From Mammaliicoccus sciuri (GTDB lineage Bacteria > Bacillota > Bacilli > Staphylococcales > Staphylococcaceae): DNA of 64,000 nucleotides. Shown in pieces: positions 1 through 11,609 of the stretch. The number at the start of each line of letters is the position of its first letter. Position 1 is the stretch's first letter. The notes beneath the pieces are model-generated. The model did no database searches, was not told the origin of the DNA, and saw nothing but the letters and a program-made list of their open reading frames with translations. The stretch covers positions 1,302,001 to 1,366,000 of the forward strand of contig NZ_CP094824.1 of the NCBI RefSeq assembly GCF_025561425.1, given 5' to 3'. Made by a program: the position numbers and the translations under genes.

Positions 1-2
1 AA

Positions 3-686
3 ATCATTGCGACTTGTGTCAAAGAACTTGATCAAGGTGGACGCATTATGAAACTTTCATATGAAGGTATTTTACAAGAAAGATTAGATGAACTTGGTGA
101 AATGCCTTTACCACCATATATTAAAGAGCGATTAGATGACCAAGATAGATATCAAACAGTTTATGCTAAAGCAGTTGGGTCTGCAGCTGCGCCTACAGCA
201 GGTTTACACTTCACTGAGCATTTATTACAAGAAATTGCTGATAAAGGTGTACACATTGCTTTTATTACATTACACGTTGGTTTAGGTACATTTAGACCAG
301 TCAGTGTAGATAATATAGATGATCATGAAATGCATTCAGAATATTACCAAATGACTGCTGAAACAGCTGATTTATTAAACCGTGTAAAAGCAAGTGGTCA
401 TAAAATCATATCTGTAGGTACAACGTCTACAAGAACACTAGAAACAATTCGTTCTAAAAATGACCAATTTGATGCAGCAAGCGGTTGGACAGATATATTT
501 ATTTATCCAGGATATGAATTTAAAGCGATAGATGGATTAATTACTAATTTCCATTTACCAAAATCAACACTTATCATGTTGGTATCTGCATTATCAACTA
601 GAGAACATATTTTAAATGCATATAAACATGCAGTTGAAGAAAAGTATAGATTCTTTAGTTTTGGCGATGCAATGATTTTAATATAG
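3..686 (+). CDS. queA: S-adenosylmethionine:tRNA ribosyltransferase-isomerase (5' partial)
   Basis: QueA moves the ribosyl group of S-adenosylmethionine onto 7-aminomethyl-7-deazaguanine in tRNA to make epoxyqueuosine. The frame is open from base 3 of the window and gives about 227 residues, so the N-terminal third lies upstream. The visible part contains the family stretch [12 protein letters not shown] and the glycine-rich segments HVGLGTFRP and [10 protein letters not shown]. It lies 15 bp upstream of tgt, which acts earlier in the same pathway, so the two are probably cotranscribed. An internal ATG at 48 is not the true start, because conserved QueA sequence continues upstream of it. Confidence 0.95.
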   Translation: MIATCVKELDQGGRIMKLSYEGILQERLDELGEMPLPPYIKERLDDQDRYQTVYAKAVGSAAAPTAGLHFTEHLLQEIADKGVHIAFITLHVGLGTFRPVSVDNIDDHEMHSEYYQMTAETADLLNRVKASGHKIISVGTTSTRTLETIRSKNDQFDAASGWTDIFIYPGYEFKAIDGLITNFHLPKSTLIMLVSALSTREHILNAYKHAVEEKYRFFSFGDAMILI

Positions 687-1841
<1,155 letters not shown>

Positions 1842-1853
1842 AGGAGATTGAAT

Positions 1854-2117
1854 ATGGAAGTATTAGTACAATTATTACCTATTATCTTAATTTTTGCGCT
1901 TGTTTGGTTCTTAATGATTAGACCACAACAAAAGCGTGCAAAAGAACATCGTGAATTATTAAACCGTTTAGAAGTTGGCCAAAAAGTAACTTCAATCGGC
2001 GGTATCAAAGGTACAGTTAGAGCAGTTGATGAGTCTATCGTTGTTGTTTCTGTAAACGATAAAGGACACGAAATTACATTTGAAAAACCAGCTATCAAAC
2101 AAGTAGACCCTTCCTAA
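1854..2117 (+). CDS. yajC: Sec translocase accessory subunit YajC
   Basis: YajC is a small single-span membrane protein that associates with SecDF and the SecYEG channel. The product is 87 residues: an N-terminal hydrophobic helix (about residues 3-20), the conserved MIRPQQKRAKEH stretch, then a soluble domain with VGQKVTSIGGIKGTV. I chose the ATG at 1854 over a TTG at 1848. The AGGAG at 1842-1846 is 7 bases from the ATG but nearly touches the TTG. It is followed by a terminator, so secDF probably has its own promoter. Confidence 0.93.
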   Translation: MEVLVQLLPIILIFALVWFLMIRPQQKRAKEHRELLNRLEVGQKVTSIGGIKGTVRAVDESIVVVSVNDKGHEITFEKPAIKQVDPS

Positions 2118-2171
2118 AATAGTTTACTTTTTTAGGAAATTGGTTTAATATTATGTATCATATTTGATGTT

Positions 2172-2200
2172 AAAAGACATGGTTATCCATGTCTTTTTTT
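2172..2200 (+). terminator. Intrinsic terminator after yajC
   Basis: An 11-bp perfect stem (2172-2182 with 2187-2197) has a TTAT loop and ends in a T-run. It closes the queA-tgt-yajC transcript. Confidence 0.85.
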
Positions 2201-2210
2201 CATTCATGAA

Positions 2211-2250
2211 TGTTATGGCTATTCAACTATAGTTGATGTATGCTATAACA
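2211..2250 (+). promoter_or_regulatory. Nested palindrome upstream of secDF
   Basis: A perfect 14-bp palindrome TCAACTATAGTTGA (2223-2236) is enclosed by outer arms that read TGTTATGGC and, on the other strand, TGTTATAGC. The whole unit lies between the yajC terminator and the secDF start. It could be an operator or a leader hairpin; I do not recognise a known regulator site. Confidence 0.45.
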
Positions 2251-2286
2251 TATATAGTGAATTAAATATATGTAAGAGGTGTTATC

Positions 2287-4578
2287 GTGAAAAAGCGGAG
2301 TAGAATTATAGCCTTTTTACTTCTTGCAGTGTTGGTTTTTAGTTTAATAGGATCAACAACAAAAGATATAACAAAGAATGTAAATTTAGGTCTAGACTTA
2401 CAAGGTGGTTTTGAAGTATTATATCAAGTTAATCCTTTAGAAAAAGGTGATAAGATTGATAATGATGCGGTTAAATCTACTGCAAAGACTTTAGAATCAC
2501 GTGTAAACGTATTGGGTGTTTCTGAGCCGAAAATTCAAGTTGAGGAAGGTAATCGTATTCGCGTTCAATTAGCTGGTATTAAAGACCAGAATGAAGCTCG
2601 AGAAGTGCTTTCTACACAAGCGAATTTAACAATCAGAGATGCAAAGGATAGAGTTTTACTATCTGGTAAAGATTTAGTTCAAGGTGGCGCTAAGCAAGGC
2701 TTTAAAGACAATACAAACGAAGTAGCCGTTACACTTAAGCTTAAAGATGCCAAAAAGTTCAAAGAAGTAACTGAAAAAGTTTCTAAAATGAATCCTAATT
2801 TAATGGTCATTTGGATGGACTATGAAAAAGGAGACAGTTACGCGAAAGAAGCTAAGAAAGAGCAAGAAGGTAAAGATCCGAAATATATTTCTGCAGCAAC
2901 AGTAAGCCAACCAATCAATTCAGAAAATGTTGAAATTTCTGGTGGATTCAATGGTGAAGAAGGTGTTAAAGAAGCAAAACAAATTGCAGACTTATTAAAT
3001 TCAGGTTCACTACCTGTTAAATTAGATGAAGTGTATTCTACATCAGTAGGTGCGCAATTTGGTAAAGATGCATTAGATGAAACTGTACTTGCCTCTTCAA
3101 TAGGTGTAGGTATCATATTCCTATTCATGCTCATTTACTACCGATTACCTGGTGTTGTTGCTGTTATTACATTAAGTACATATGTTTACTTAACATTAGT
3201 AGCATTTAACTTTATTTCAGGGGTATTAACATTGCCAGGACTTGCAGCCTTAGTATTAGGTGTAGGTATGGCCGTAGATGCTAATATCATCATGTACGAA
3301 CGGATAAAAGATGAATTACGGATCGGAAGGACTTTACAACAAGCCTTCAAAAAAGGTTCTGGCTCTTCATTTATTACGATATTAGATGCTAACTTAACAA
3401 CAATTTTAGCAGCTCTCGTATTATTCGTATTTGGTGAAAGTTCAGTAAAAGGTTTCGCAACAATGTTATTACTTGCGATTTTAATGAGTTTCCTAACTTC
3501 AGTATTCTTCACAAGAATATTATTAGGTTTATTAGTAAACTCAAATTACTTCAAGAAAAAATACAATTGGTTTGGTGTTTCTAAGAAAGACAGACATGAT
3601 ATTAGTGAAAGATTAGATGTTCATGATTTAAGAACAGTCTATGACAAAATTAATTTCGTAAAACTTTCTAAACCATTATTAACATTTAGTATTATTACAA
3701 TTATCGTTGGTGCCATCATCGTATCGATATTTAAATTGAATTTAGGTATTGATTTCACAAGTGGTACACGTGTTGACTTACAATCTGATCAAGCTATCAA
3801 GACTGAACAAGTTTCTAAACAGTTTAAAGATATGGGATTAGATCCGTCACAAGTTACAACAAGTGGAACTGGAAACAAAATGGCAACTATACAATTTAAA
3901 GATGCATTAGACAAATCTGAAATACAAAAAATTAAATCTGACTTTGGTAAATCATTGGGTCATGATCCAAACGTAAGTACGGTTTCACCAGTTGTTGGTC
4001 AAGAGTTAGCTGCAAATGCTTTAAAAGCAATGCTATATGCAGCAATAGGAATCGTCTTATATGTAACATTTAGATTTGAATGGAGAATGGGTACTACTGC
4101 AGTACTTGCCTTATTACATGACGTATTCATGATTGTAGCGGTATTCAGTTTATTCAGACTTGAAGTGGATATTACATTTATTGCAGCAGTTCTAACAATT
4201 ATTGGTTATTCAATCAATGACACAATCGTTACATTTGACCGCGTAAGGGAAAATTTACGTAAAGTGAAAGTGATAACGAAACCAGAAACTGTTGATATGA
4301 TTGTTAACTCATCTATTAGACAAACGATGACAAGATCAATCAATACCGTATTAACAGTTGTTATAGTAGTTGTCGCATTATTAATACTTGGTTCATCAAG
4401 TATCTTCAACTTCTCATTAGCACTATTAATCGGTTTAGTATCCGGTGTGTTCTCATCAATATTCGTCGCAGTACCTTTATGGGGTATCTTGAAAAAACGA
4501 CAACTTAAAAAATCAGAAAATGGTAAATTAGTAGTATATACTGAGAAAAAATCAAACGATGAAAAAATATTAGTTTAA
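2287..4578 (+). CDS. secDF: Fused protein translocase subunit SecDF
   Basis: SecDF is an RND-type membrane protein that uses the proton gradient to pull exported proteins from the SecYEG channel. At 763 residues this is the natural SecD-SecF fusion typical of Firmicutes. The SecD half has the NLGLDLQGG signature (about residue 32) and the SecF half has LNLGIDFTSGTRVD. Each half carries about six membrane helices. It starts with GTG behind AGAGGTG. The yajC neighbourhood and the terminators on both sides suggest a monocistronic unit. Confidence 0.96.
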   Translation: MKKRSRIIAFLLLAVLVFSLIGSTTKDITKNVNLGLDLQGGFEVLYQVNPLEKGDKIDNDAVKSTAKTLESRVNVLGVSEPKIQVEEGNRIRVQLAGIKDQNEAREVLSTQANLTIRDAKDRVLLSGKDLVQGGAKQGFKDNTNEVAVTLKLKDAKKFKEVTEKVSKMNPNLMVIWMDYEKGDSYAKEAKKEQEGKDPKYISAATVSQPINSENVEISGGFNGEEGVKEAKQIADLLNSGSLPVKLDEVYSTSVGAQFGKDALDETVLASSIGVGIIFLFMLIYYRLPGVVAVITLSTYVYLTLVAFNFISGVLTLPGLAALVLGVGMAVDANIIMYERIKDELRIGRTLQQAFKKGSGSSFITILDANLTTILAALVLFVFGESSVKGFATMLLLAILMSFLTSVFFTRILLGLLVNSNYFKKKYNWFGVSKKDRHDISERLDVHDLRTVYDKINFVKLSKPLLTFSIITIIVGAIIVSIFKLNLGIDFTSGTRVDLQSDQAIKTEQVSKQFKDMGLDPSQVTTSGTGNKMATIQFKDALDKSEIQKIKSDFGKSLGHDPNVSTVSPVVGQELAANALKAMLYAAIGIVLYVTFRFEWRMGTTAVLALLHDVFMIVAVFSLFRLEVDITFIAAVLTIIGYSINDTIVTFDRVRENLRKVKVITKPETVDMIVNSSIRQTMTRSINTVLTVVIVVVALLILGSSSIFNFSLALLIGLVSGVFSSIFVAVPLWGILKKRQLKKSENGKLVVYTEKKSNDEKILV

Positions 4579-4587
4579 TAAATCGAG

Positions 4588-4623
4588 TACCTGTCCTTAT
4601 TAAAAAGGGCAGGTATTTTTTTG
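4588..4623 (+). terminator. Intrinsic terminator after secDF
   Basis: ACCTGTCCTT pairs with AAGGGCAGGT with one G-U pair, followed by a run of T. It ends the secDF transcript. Confidence 0.85.
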
Positions 4624-4655
4624 TTTTAGAATAAAGGTTTAACTAAGCGGTCATG

Positions 4656-4724
4656 ATTACAAAAGTCGGAGAATTGTAACTAAGGATACCCATAGTAACA
4701 AAATCCCGACAAATTGTAACTAAC
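4656..4724 (+). repeat. Degenerate direct repeat upstream of recJ
   Basis: The 12-base string AATTGTAACTAA occurs at 4672-4683 and again at 4712-4723, 40 bp apart. Similar sequence extends about 15 bases upstream of each copy. The region has no coding potential. A TATAAT at 4797-4802 nearer to recJ is the likely -10 box. The role of the repeat is unknown. Confidence 0.4.
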
Positions 4725-4830
4725 AACTGTCATTTTATTCATACATACTCTTTAATTATGTTTTTTTGTTTAGTAGAGAAAGTATGATATTTCATGTATA
4801 ATGTTTTGAGTAGAAATGAGGAGATTTGAT

Positions 4831-7125
4831 ATGACTAAAGCTTGTTATCAATGGAAAAAATCAGAACTCAATCAAAATATTGATCCGCAAATAATAAAAA
4901 ATTATAAAATTTCGCCACTTTTAGAAAAAATTTTAATTTCAAAAGGCTATACGTCTGAAGAACAAATTGAAAGTTTATTATCTAATGAAGTGTTATTCCA
5001 CGATACTATGTTATTAAGTGATATGGAAAAGGCAACTTCGAGAATACATAAAGCTATTGAAAATGATGAAAGAATATTAGTATATGGTGATTATGATGCA
5101 GATGGTGTTACATCTACAACGATTCTCGTTAAGACTTTAGAGTCAATGGGCGCTACAGTAGGTTGGTATATTCCTAATAGGTTTACTGAAGGATATGGAC
5201 CAAGTGAAGCAGCGTTTAGAAATGCGCATGATGAAGGTGTTTCTCTTATCATTACAGTGGATAATGGTATTCAAGGTCATCACGAAATTGATATTGCCAA
5301 TGAACTTGGTATTGATGTGATTGTGACAGACCATCATGAATTTGGCGAAACAAAGCCTAATGCATATGCGATTGTTCACCCTATGCACCCTGATTTTAAT
5401 TATCCGTTTAAATATTTAGCTGGTGTGGGTGTTTCTTATAAACTTTCTAAAGCACTTAAAGCAGATATACCAGATGCATTCTTAGGACTAGTTGCTATCG
5501 GTACGATTGCCGACTTAGTGAGCTTAACGGATGAAAATAGATATATGGTTAAACAAGGGTTACGTATATTAAATGAACAACCTTTACCAGGGATAAAAAG
5601 TTTGTTATCAGTAGCTGATTTTACGGATGAAGTGAGCGAACAAACAGTCGGCTTTATTATCGGACCTCGTCTGAACGCAGTTGGTAGATTAGATGATGCT
5701 CGTTTAGCTGGAGAATTGCTTATGAGCGATGATGACGATGAAGCGATGTTCTTAGCTGAGGAAGTTGACCAATTTAATACAGAACGTAAAGCAATCGTTG
5801 AAAATATTACGAATGAAGCTATGGAGCTAGCTGAAATTGAAATGCAACAAAATGCCCAATTTCTAATACTTGCAAAAGAAGATTGGAATGAAGGTGTATT
5901 AGGTATTGTGGCTTCTAGAATTGTTGAGAAGTATCATTTACCAACAATTGTTTTAAATGTGGATATTGAACAAAATCACGCGAAAGGTTCTGCTAGAAGT
6001 ATAGAACAAGTTTCAATGTTTGAATTTCTTCAAAATCATAGCGACTTGATTCGTAAATTCGGTGGTCATCATATGGCAGCTGGTATGACATTAGATATCG
6101 ACGCGATTGAACCATTGAAGAAAGCTTTGAATGAAGATATGCAACAAATAACAGAAGGTAAAAAATTATTACCTCAATTAATCGTTGATGCAGAAATAGA
6201 AACTTCTGATATTACGGTTGATAACATATTTGATTTAGAAAGATTAAGACCTTTTGGTACGGATTTATTAGCACCGCTATTTTCAATCAATAATGTTCAA
6301 GTCAAATCTGTTAAAGGTATCGGACAAGGTAATAAACATCTTAAATTAACATTAACAGACAAAAATATTGCAGCTTTACATTGGAATGCTGGACATCTCG
6401 TTCATGATATTTCAAATGATACAACAGTAAATGTTGCAGGTAGTTTAAATGTTAATGAATGGAATGGACATCAATCTCCACAAATTATTCTTAAAGATTT
6501 AGCATTGAGTAATGACCATGCAATTTTTGATTATAGAAGTAAAAATAAGCATTACTTGTTAAAAATTGATCAAGATAATGCATTGTTTGTGATTAATCCG
6601 TCATCCGAGAAATTAAATGAGCAATATATACATTATGGTGAAGCATATTCAAATGAAATAGAAACGTGTGTGCTGAGAGATTTACCACAAGACTTAGAAT
6701 CATTTAAACAAACTTTATCTCATATTAAAGCAGAAAAATATTATTTAGTATTTAAAGGGCAAACTAATTCATACTTTGAAGGTATTCCAAGTGATGAAAA
6801 GTTCAAGCAAGCTTATAAAGCTTTATATATGAATCAATCAACCAATATTCAAAATGATGGTATGAAATTATGTGAAGCATTAAAAATTAAACCAGATCAA
6901 TTGAAATTCATTTTAAATTGTTTTTATGAGTTAAACTTTATTACAATGAATCGTGGTATAATTGAAATAAATAAAGATGCGGGAAAAAATGATATTCAAA
7001 ACGCACCGTTATATCAAGCAAGAAAACAACAAATAGAAATAGAAAAGACATTGTTGTACAATGATAGCCAATCATTAATTAAGTGGGTGCATTCATTGTT
7101 AAGTGATGTTGAGGAGGAAGTATAA
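4831..7125 (+). CDS. recJ: Single-stranded-DNA-specific exonuclease RecJ
   Basis: RecJ degrades single-stranded DNA 5' to 3' in recombination and mismatch repair. The product is 764 residues. DHH-family metal motifs are clear: DYDADG (87-92) and the DHH triad (167-169), plus a DHHA1 segment with GGHHMAAGM near residue 411. The long C-terminal extension is typical of Firmicutes RecJ. I prefer the ATG at 4831 over 4816 because the GAGGAG at 4818-4823 is then correctly spaced. The stop codon overlaps the apt start by one base, so translation is probably coupled. Confidence 0.94.
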   Translation: MTKACYQWKKSELNQNIDPQIIKNYKISPLLEKILISKGYTSEEQIESLLSNEVLFHDTMLLSDMEKATSRIHKAIENDERILVYGDYDADGVTSTTILVKTLESMGATVGWYIPNRFTEGYGPSEAAFRNAHDEGVSLIITVDNGIQGHHEIDIANELGIDVIVTDHHEFGETKPNAYAIVHPMHPDFNYPFKYLAGVGVSYKLSKALKADIPDAFLGLVAIGTIADLVSLTDENRYMVKQGLRILNEQPLPGIKSLLSVADFTDEVSEQTVGFIIGPRLNAVGRLDDARLAGELLMSDDDDEAMFLAEEVDQFNTERKAIVENITNEAMELAEIEMQQNAQFLILAKEDWNEGVLGIVASRIVEKYHLPTIVLNVDIEQNHAKGSARSIEQVSMFEFLQNHSDLIRKFGGHHMAAGMTLDIDAIEPLKKALNEDMQQITEGKKLLPQLIVDAEIETSDITVDNIFDLERLRPFGTDLLAPLFSINNVQVKSVKGIGQGNKHLKLTLTDKNIAALHWNAGHLVHDISNDTTVNVAGSLNVNEWNGHQSPQIILKDLALSNDHAIFDYRSKNKHYLLKIDQDNALFVINPSSEKLNEQYIHYGEAYSNEIETCVLRDLPQDLESFKQTLSHIKAEKYYLVFKGQTNSYFEGIPSDEKFKQAYKALYMNQSTNIQNDGMKLCEALKIKPDQLKFILNCFYELNFITMNRGIIEINKDAGKNDIQNAPLYQARKQQIEIEKTLLYNDSQSLIKWVHSLLSDVEEEV

Positions 7126-7643
7126 TGGATTTAAAACAATACGTTTCAGAAGTACAAGATTGGCCAAAACAAGGTGTTAACTTTAAAGATATCACGACAA
7201 TTATGGATAATGGTGAAGCATACAAGTATGCCACTGACCAAATTGTACAATATGCTCAAGACAAACAAGTTGATGTTGTAGTAGGACCAGAAGCAAGAGG
7301 GTTTATTATTGGTTGTCCTGTGTCATATGCAATGGGTATTGGGTTTGCACCGGTACGTAAAGAAGGGAAATTACCACGTGAAGTAATTCGTTATGAATAT
7401 GACCTTGAATATGGATCAAATGTGTTAACGATGCACAAAGATGCTATCAAACCAGGTCAACGTGTTTTGATTACAGATGATTTATTAGCAACAGGTGGTA
7501 CAATTGAAGCGGCAATTCACTTAGTAGAATCATTAGGTGGAATCGTAGTGGGGATCGCATTTTTAATTGAACTTAAATATTTAAACGGCGTTGAAAAATT
7601 AAAAGGTTACGATGTTGTTTCGTTAATTTCATACGATGAATAA
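7125..7643 (+). CDS. apt: Adenine phosphoribosyltransferase
   Basis: Apt salvages adenine with PRPP to give AMP. At 172 residues it has the normal length. The PRPP-binding loop [13 protein letters not shown] and the GPEARGFI segment are present. Its ATG overlaps the recJ stop. The recJ-apt-rel order is conserved in staphylococci and places a purine salvage enzyme next to the (p)ppGpp enzyme. A terminator follows it. Confidence 0.97.
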   Translation: MDLKQYVSEVQDWPKQGVNFKDITTIMDNGEAYKYATDQIVQYAQDKQVDVVVGPEARGFIIGCPVSYAMGIGFAPVRKEGKLPREVIRYEYDLEYGSNVLTMHKDAIKPGQRVLITDDLLATGGTIEAAIHLVESLGGIVVGIAFLIELKYLNGVEKLKGYDVVSLISYDE

Positions 7644-7672
7644 AATAGTCACTTTGTGGCTATTTTATTTTT
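7642..7672 (+). terminator. Intrinsic terminator after apt
   Basis: AAAATAG-TCAC pairs with GTGG-CTATTTT (one mismatched or wobble position), followed by an A/T-rich T-run. Confidence 0.75.
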
Positions 7673-7712
7673 AATTATTATAATTAACGGTGGCATATTA
7701 CTATTGAAAATT

Positions 7713-7720
7713 GCTATAAT
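7713..7720 (+). promoter_or_regulatory. Extended -10 promoter of rel
   Basis: TG-C-TATAAT (TG at 7712-7713, TATAAT at 7715-7720) is an extended -10 box without a good -35. It lies about 40 bp before the rel start and after the apt terminator. Confidence 0.55.
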
Positions 7721-7762
7721 AGTAATATTCAAGAGAATTTTATTTGATGAGGTGGTGTCCCT

Positions 7763-9952
7763 ATGAATAAAGAATATCCATACAGTGCTGATGATGTTTT
7801 ATATAAAGCTAAAAGTTACTTATCTGAAGATGCATATCGTTTAGTAGAAAAGAGTTATGATTTGGCTTTTAAAGCACATCAAGGACAAATTAGAAAAAAT
7901 AATTTGCCATATATCATGCATCCTATTCAGGTAGCGGGTATTTTAACCGAAATGAAATTGGATGGTCCAACTATAGTTGCTGGATTCCTTCATGATGTAA
8001 TTGAGGATACACCTTATACGTATGATGATTTGGTAGAAATGTTTAATGAAGAAGTAGCCATTATTGTAGATGGTGTTACAAAATTAAAAAAAGTTAAATA
8101 TAAATCTAAAGAAACGCAACAAGCTGAAAATCATAGAAAATTATTTATAGCAATTGCTAAAGATGTCCGAGTTATATTAGTTAAATTAGCAGATAGATTA
8201 CATAATGTTCGTACTTTAAAAGCGATGCCTAAAGAAAAACAAAAACGTATTGCTAAAGAAACGTTAGAAATCTATGCACCACTTGCGCATAGATTAGGTA
8301 TCAATACAATTAAGTGGGAACTTGAAGACATCTCATTAAGATATATTGATAGTGTACAATATTTTAGAATTGTTAACTTGATGAAAAAGAAAAGAAGCGA
8401 ACGAGAAACGTATATCGCAAATGCTATTAAAGATATAGAGTCTGAAATGGAAGTTATGAATATTTCTGGCGATATCAGTGGTAGACCTAAACATATCTAT
8501 AGTATTTATAGAAAAATGGTCAAACAGAAAAAGCAATTCGAACAAATTTTTGACTTACTTGCAATAAGAGTAATCGTTCCGTCAATCAAAGATTGTTATG
8601 CTGTGTTAGGTCTTGTCCATACATTATGGAAACCAATGCCTGGTCGATTTAAAGACTATATTGCTATGCCTAAACAGAATATGTATCAATCATTGCATAC
8701 TACAGTCGTTGGTCCAAATGGAGATCCGTTAGAGATACAGATCAGAACATTTGAAATGCATGAGATTGCAGAACATGGGGTTGCTGCACACTGGGCATAT
8801 AAAGAAGGTAAAAATTTAAGCAATAAATCAGAAGAATATTTACAAAAAATGAGTTGGCTACAAGAAATAGCTGAAACTGACAATACTTCACCTGATGCAG
8901 AAGAATTTATGGAATCATTAAAATATGACCTTCAAAGTGATAAAGTGTATGTCTTTACACCTGAAAGTGATGTTGTTGAATTACCATATGGCGCACTTCC
9001 GATTGATTTTGCTTACGCTGTGCACAGTGAAGTAGGTAATAAAATGATAGGTGCGAAAGTTAATGGTAAAATCGTCCCTATTGATTATAAGTTATCTACT
9101 GGTGATATTGTCGAGATTAGAACGAGTAAACATTCATATGGGCCAAGTCGAGATTGGTTAAAAATCGTCCGCTCTTCAAGTGCCAAAAGTAAAATCCGCA
9201 GTTTCTTCAAGAAACAAGACCGCTCTGCCAATATTGAAAAAGGTAAATTCATGATTGAAGCGGAAATTAAAGAGCATGGCTACAATGTAGATGAAGTATT
9301 AAATGCTGAAAACATTAAACTTGTTAACGAAAAATATAATTTTTCAAATGAAGATGATTTATATGCTGCAGTTGGTTTTGGTGGCATAACTGCCTTACAA
9401 GCTGTTAATAGACTTACAGAAAAGCTTAGACTTGAACGTAAGAAACAAACGCTTAACCAAGTGCAAGAAGTCAATAAATCCATTCCAATTAAACAAGATA
9501 TTAGAACAGATACTGGTGTTTATGTCGAAGGTTTAGATAACATGCTTATTAAACTTTCTAAATGTTGTAATCCAATACCTGGTGATGAAATCATTGGCTA
9601 TATTACAAAAGGTCATGGCGTTAAAGTTCATCGTAAAGATTGCCCGAACATCGTTAACGAAAATGAACGATTAATCAATGTTGAATGGGTTAAAAATACA
9701 AATGAACAAAAAAATTATCAAGTAGACTTAGAAATTACGGGTTACGACAGAAATGGACTATTAAACGAAGTACTTCAAGTTGTGAATGCAATTAAAGTAC
9801 AATTAGTAAAAGTTTCAGGTAAAGCTGATATAGATAAAAATGCTGTTATTAACATTAGCGTAATGGTTAAAAATGTGAATGACGTATATAGAATTGTTGA
9901 TCGAATTAAGCAATTAGGCGATATCTATACAGTAAGTCGTGTATGGAATTAA
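7763..9952 (+). CDS. rel: Bifunctional (p)ppGpp synthetase/hydrolase Rel
   Basis: Rel makes and degrades the stringent-response alarmone (p)ppGpp. The product is 729 residues. The HD hydrolase domain carries His77-Asp78 in FLHDVIED. The synthetase domain includes [23 protein letters not shown] domain begins near [15 protein letters not shown] conserved-cysteine segment has [10 protein letters not shown] and HRKDCPN, and a C-terminal ACT domain follows. The hydrolase motif is intact, so this is the long bifunctional type, not a RelA-only synthetase. It is probably cotranscribed with dtd, which starts 13 bp downstream. Confidence 0.97.
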   Translation: MNKEYPYSADDVLYKAKSYLSEDAYRLVEKSYDLAFKAHQGQIRKNNLPYIMHPIQVAGILTEMKLDGPTIVAGFLHDVIEDTPYTYDDLVEMFNEEVAIIVDGVTKLKKVKYKSKETQQAENHRKLFIAIAKDVRVILVKLADRLHNVRTLKAMPKEKQKRIAKETLEIYAPLAHRLGINTIKWELEDISLRYIDSVQYFRIVNLMKKKRSERETYIANAIKDIESEMEVMNISGDISGRPKHIYSIYRKMVKQKKQFEQIFDLLAIRVIVPSIKDCYAVLGLVHTLWKPMPGRFKDYIAMPKQNMYQSLHTTVVGPNGDPLEIQIRTFEMHEIAEHGVAAHWAYKEGKNLSNKSEEYLQKMSWLQEIAETDNTSPDAEEFMESLKYDLQSDKVYVFTPESDVVELPYGALPIDFAYAVHSEVGNKMIGAKVNGKIVPIDYKLSTGDIVEIRTSKHSYGPSRDWLKIVRSSSAKSKIRSFFKKQDRSANIEKGKFMIEAEIKEHGYNVDEVLNAENIKLVNEKYNFSNEDDLYAAVGFGGITALQAVNRLTEKLRLERKKQTLNQVQEVNKSIPIKQDIRTDTGVYVEGLDNMLIKLSKCCNPIPGDEIIGYITKGHGVKVHRKDCPNIVNENERLINVEWVKNTNEQKNYQVDLEITGYDRNGLLNEVLQVVNAIKVQLVKVSGKADIDKNAVINISVMVKNVNDVYRIVDRIKQLGDIYTVSRVWN

Positions 9953-9965
9953 GAGGTGAATTTTT

Positions 9966-10418
9966 TTGAAAGTTGTTCTACAAAAAGTAAGCCAAGCTAA
10001 GGTGACATCTGAAAATGCTCAAAATGAAATTAAACAAGGATTCTTATTATTAGTCGGTGTTGGACAAGAATCTACTTATACAGATGCAGATGTTATCGCT
10101 AAGAAAATAGCAAAGACAAGAATTTTTGAAGATCAAGACGGTAAAATGAATTTAGATATACACCAAGTCGGTGGTGAAATCTTGTCGATATCACAATTTA
10201 CAATATATGCTTCAGTGAAAAAAGGTAATAGACCTGGATTTACAAATGCTAAAAGTCCAGATGAAGCATTAAAGATATATGAATATTTTAATGAACAGTT
10301 AGCTTCTTATAACATTAACGTGAAAACAGGAGAGTTTGGCGCACATATGGATGTGTCATTAATCAATGATGGACCAATTACGATTATATTCGAAAGTAAG
10401 GATGGTAACATTCAATGA
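9966..10418 (+). CDS. dtd: D-aminoacyl-tRNA deacylase
   Basis: Dtd hydrolyses D-amino acids wrongly attached to tRNA. At 150 residues it has the family length. The conserved [17 protein letters not shown] and the C-terminal NDGPIT motif (GP cis-dipeptide) are present. The start is TTG at 9966 behind AGAGGTG that overlaps the rel stop region. The gene ends inside the lytH start (ATGA overlap of 4 bases), so translation is probably coupled. Confidence 0.95.
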   Translation: MKVVLQKVSQAKVTSENAQNEIKQGFLLLVGVGQESTYTDADVIAKKIAKTRIFEDQDGKMNLDIHQVGGEILSISQFTIYASVKKGNRPGFTNAKSPDEALKIYEYFNEQLASYNINVKTGEFGAHMDVSLINDGPITIIFESKDGNIQ

Positions 10419-11287
10419 ACCGAATTAATTTATGGTTTAAAAAGAGGAGAATAAAGCCTGTTCCTGTCATCAGTGTTGCCATTTTACTGATTGTTTTGTT
10501 AATCATTATTATTTATTTATTGATTCCTAAAGAGGACGAGCCTAAAACATTATCTATGAAAGAAGATGGTGAGTTAAGAACTGGACCTGCCGCTTATTAT
10601 CCAATTATCTTTGATGTAAAAAAGGGAGATAATTTTTATATAACAGATAGAGAAGGTAAATGGTTCGAAGTTAAAAATGATCAAAATGAAAAAGGCTGGA
10701 TTGCTGGTTGGCATACAAATCTTGATATTAAAGAAGATGTTAATCCAGTACTAAAACCATTAAAAGGAAAAGTGATTATTTTAGATCCTGGTCATGGTGG
10801 AAGTGACCAAGGTGCATCGAGTTCAATACATAAAGATGTAACTGAAAAAGTCATTACATTAAAAACTGCAAAAGAACTTAAAGAAATGCTTGAAGCTGAA
10901 GGTGCTAAAGTAAAAATGACGAGAACAAAAGATGAATATGTTAAATTAAAAGATCGACAAGGTGATGGAGATGTCTTTATTAGTATCCATAATGATGCAT
11001 TAGATTCATCAGCACCACATGGTTTAACAGTTTATTACCACCATGATTCTCAAAAAGAATTTGCAGATACGTTACAAACATCAATTAATCAAAAATCCAT
11101 ACTATCTGATAGAGGCGTAAGAAACGAAAACTTCCAAGTGATTCGTCAAACTAAAATGCCTGCCGTATTGCTAGAGTTAGGTTATATTAGTAATCCTACA
11201 GATGAAGAATTAATAGTTGATAGAAAATATAGACACATTGTAGAAACAGGTATTGTTGACGGTTTGAAATTTTACTTTTCAAATTAG
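10415..11287 (+). CDS. lytH: Membrane-anchored N-acetylmuramoyl-L-alanine amidase LytH
   Basis: LytH trims stem peptides from membrane-proximal peptidoglycan and helps control where new wall is made. The product is 290 residues. An N-terminal membrane anchor (about 18-40) is followed by a bacterial SH3 domain (about 45-105) and an Amidase_3 domain with ILDPGHGG (His127), SIHND and [10 protein letters not shown]. In S. aureus it works with the partner ActH, which is not in this window. It is the last gene of the rel-dtd-lytH unit. Confidence 0.94.
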   Translation: MNRINLWFKKRRIKPVPVISVAILLIVLLIIIIYLLIPKEDEPKTLSMKEDGELRTGPAAYYPIIFDVKKGDNFYITDREGKWFEVKNDQNEKGWIAGWHTNLDIKEDVNPVLKPLKGKVIILDPGHGGSDQGASSSIHKDVTEKVITLKTAKELKEMLEAEGAKVKMTRTKDEYVKLKDRQGDGDVFISIHNDALDSSAPHGLTVYYHHDSQKEFADTLQTSINQKSILSDRGVRNENFQVIRQTKMPAVLLELGYISNPTDEELIVDRKYRHIVETGIVDGLKFYFSN

Positions 11288-11290
11288 ATA

Positions 11291-11319
11291 TTGACTACTA
11301 CAGATTATGGGTTTAATAT
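11291..11319 (+). promoter_or_regulatory. Putative promoter of the hisS leader
   Basis: TTGACT (11291-11296) and TAATAT (11314-11319) are separated by 17 bases, directly after lytH and before the T-box. Confidence 0.5.
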
Positions 11320-11354
11320 TAATATAAATTATGAAATAGATTATACACCGTTTA

Positions 11355-11587
11355 TTCTTGAATAGTATGCCGATATAGTAGGAGACAGAGAGTATAACAT
11401 TTGCTGAAAGTTATATGAATACTGTGTATACTTTTGAACACAAGAAGAGGGAATCTTACGAAAATAAGATCGGTTAACATCCGTTATAATGTTGTTAAGT
11501 GAGTATTTAATGAATCATTAAATACTAATTAGGGTGGCAACACGGATAATTCGTCCCTTGTATGTATATGCATACAAGGGACTTTTT
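11355..11587 (+). promoter_or_regulatory. T-box riboswitch of hisS-aspS
   Basis: This leader senses uncharged tRNA and lets transcription pass into hisS-aspS. The stem I base pairs TTCTTG (11355-11360) with CAAGAA (11441-11446). AGTA follows the 5' side. The T-box core AGGGTGGCAACACGG lies at 11531-11545. A 12-bp terminator stem (11553-11564 with 11571-11582) and a T-run follow. The specifier region reads GAACACAAG, which contains overlapping AAC (Asn) and CAC (His, 11439-11441) codons. The tRNA-end bulge is TGGC, which pairs with a G discriminator base, unlike tRNA-His. Confidence 0.9.
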
Positions 11588-11609
11588 ATATTTTAAAGGA
11601 GGAAATATT

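Noticed and set aside
3186-3512. Antisense ORF inside secDF
   Set aside because: Shadow frame of a strong coding gene, with no ribosome binding site or domain.
11562-11609. Longer N-terminus for HisS
   Set aside because: These codons lie in the T-box terminator; the AAAGGAGG site favours ATG 11610.
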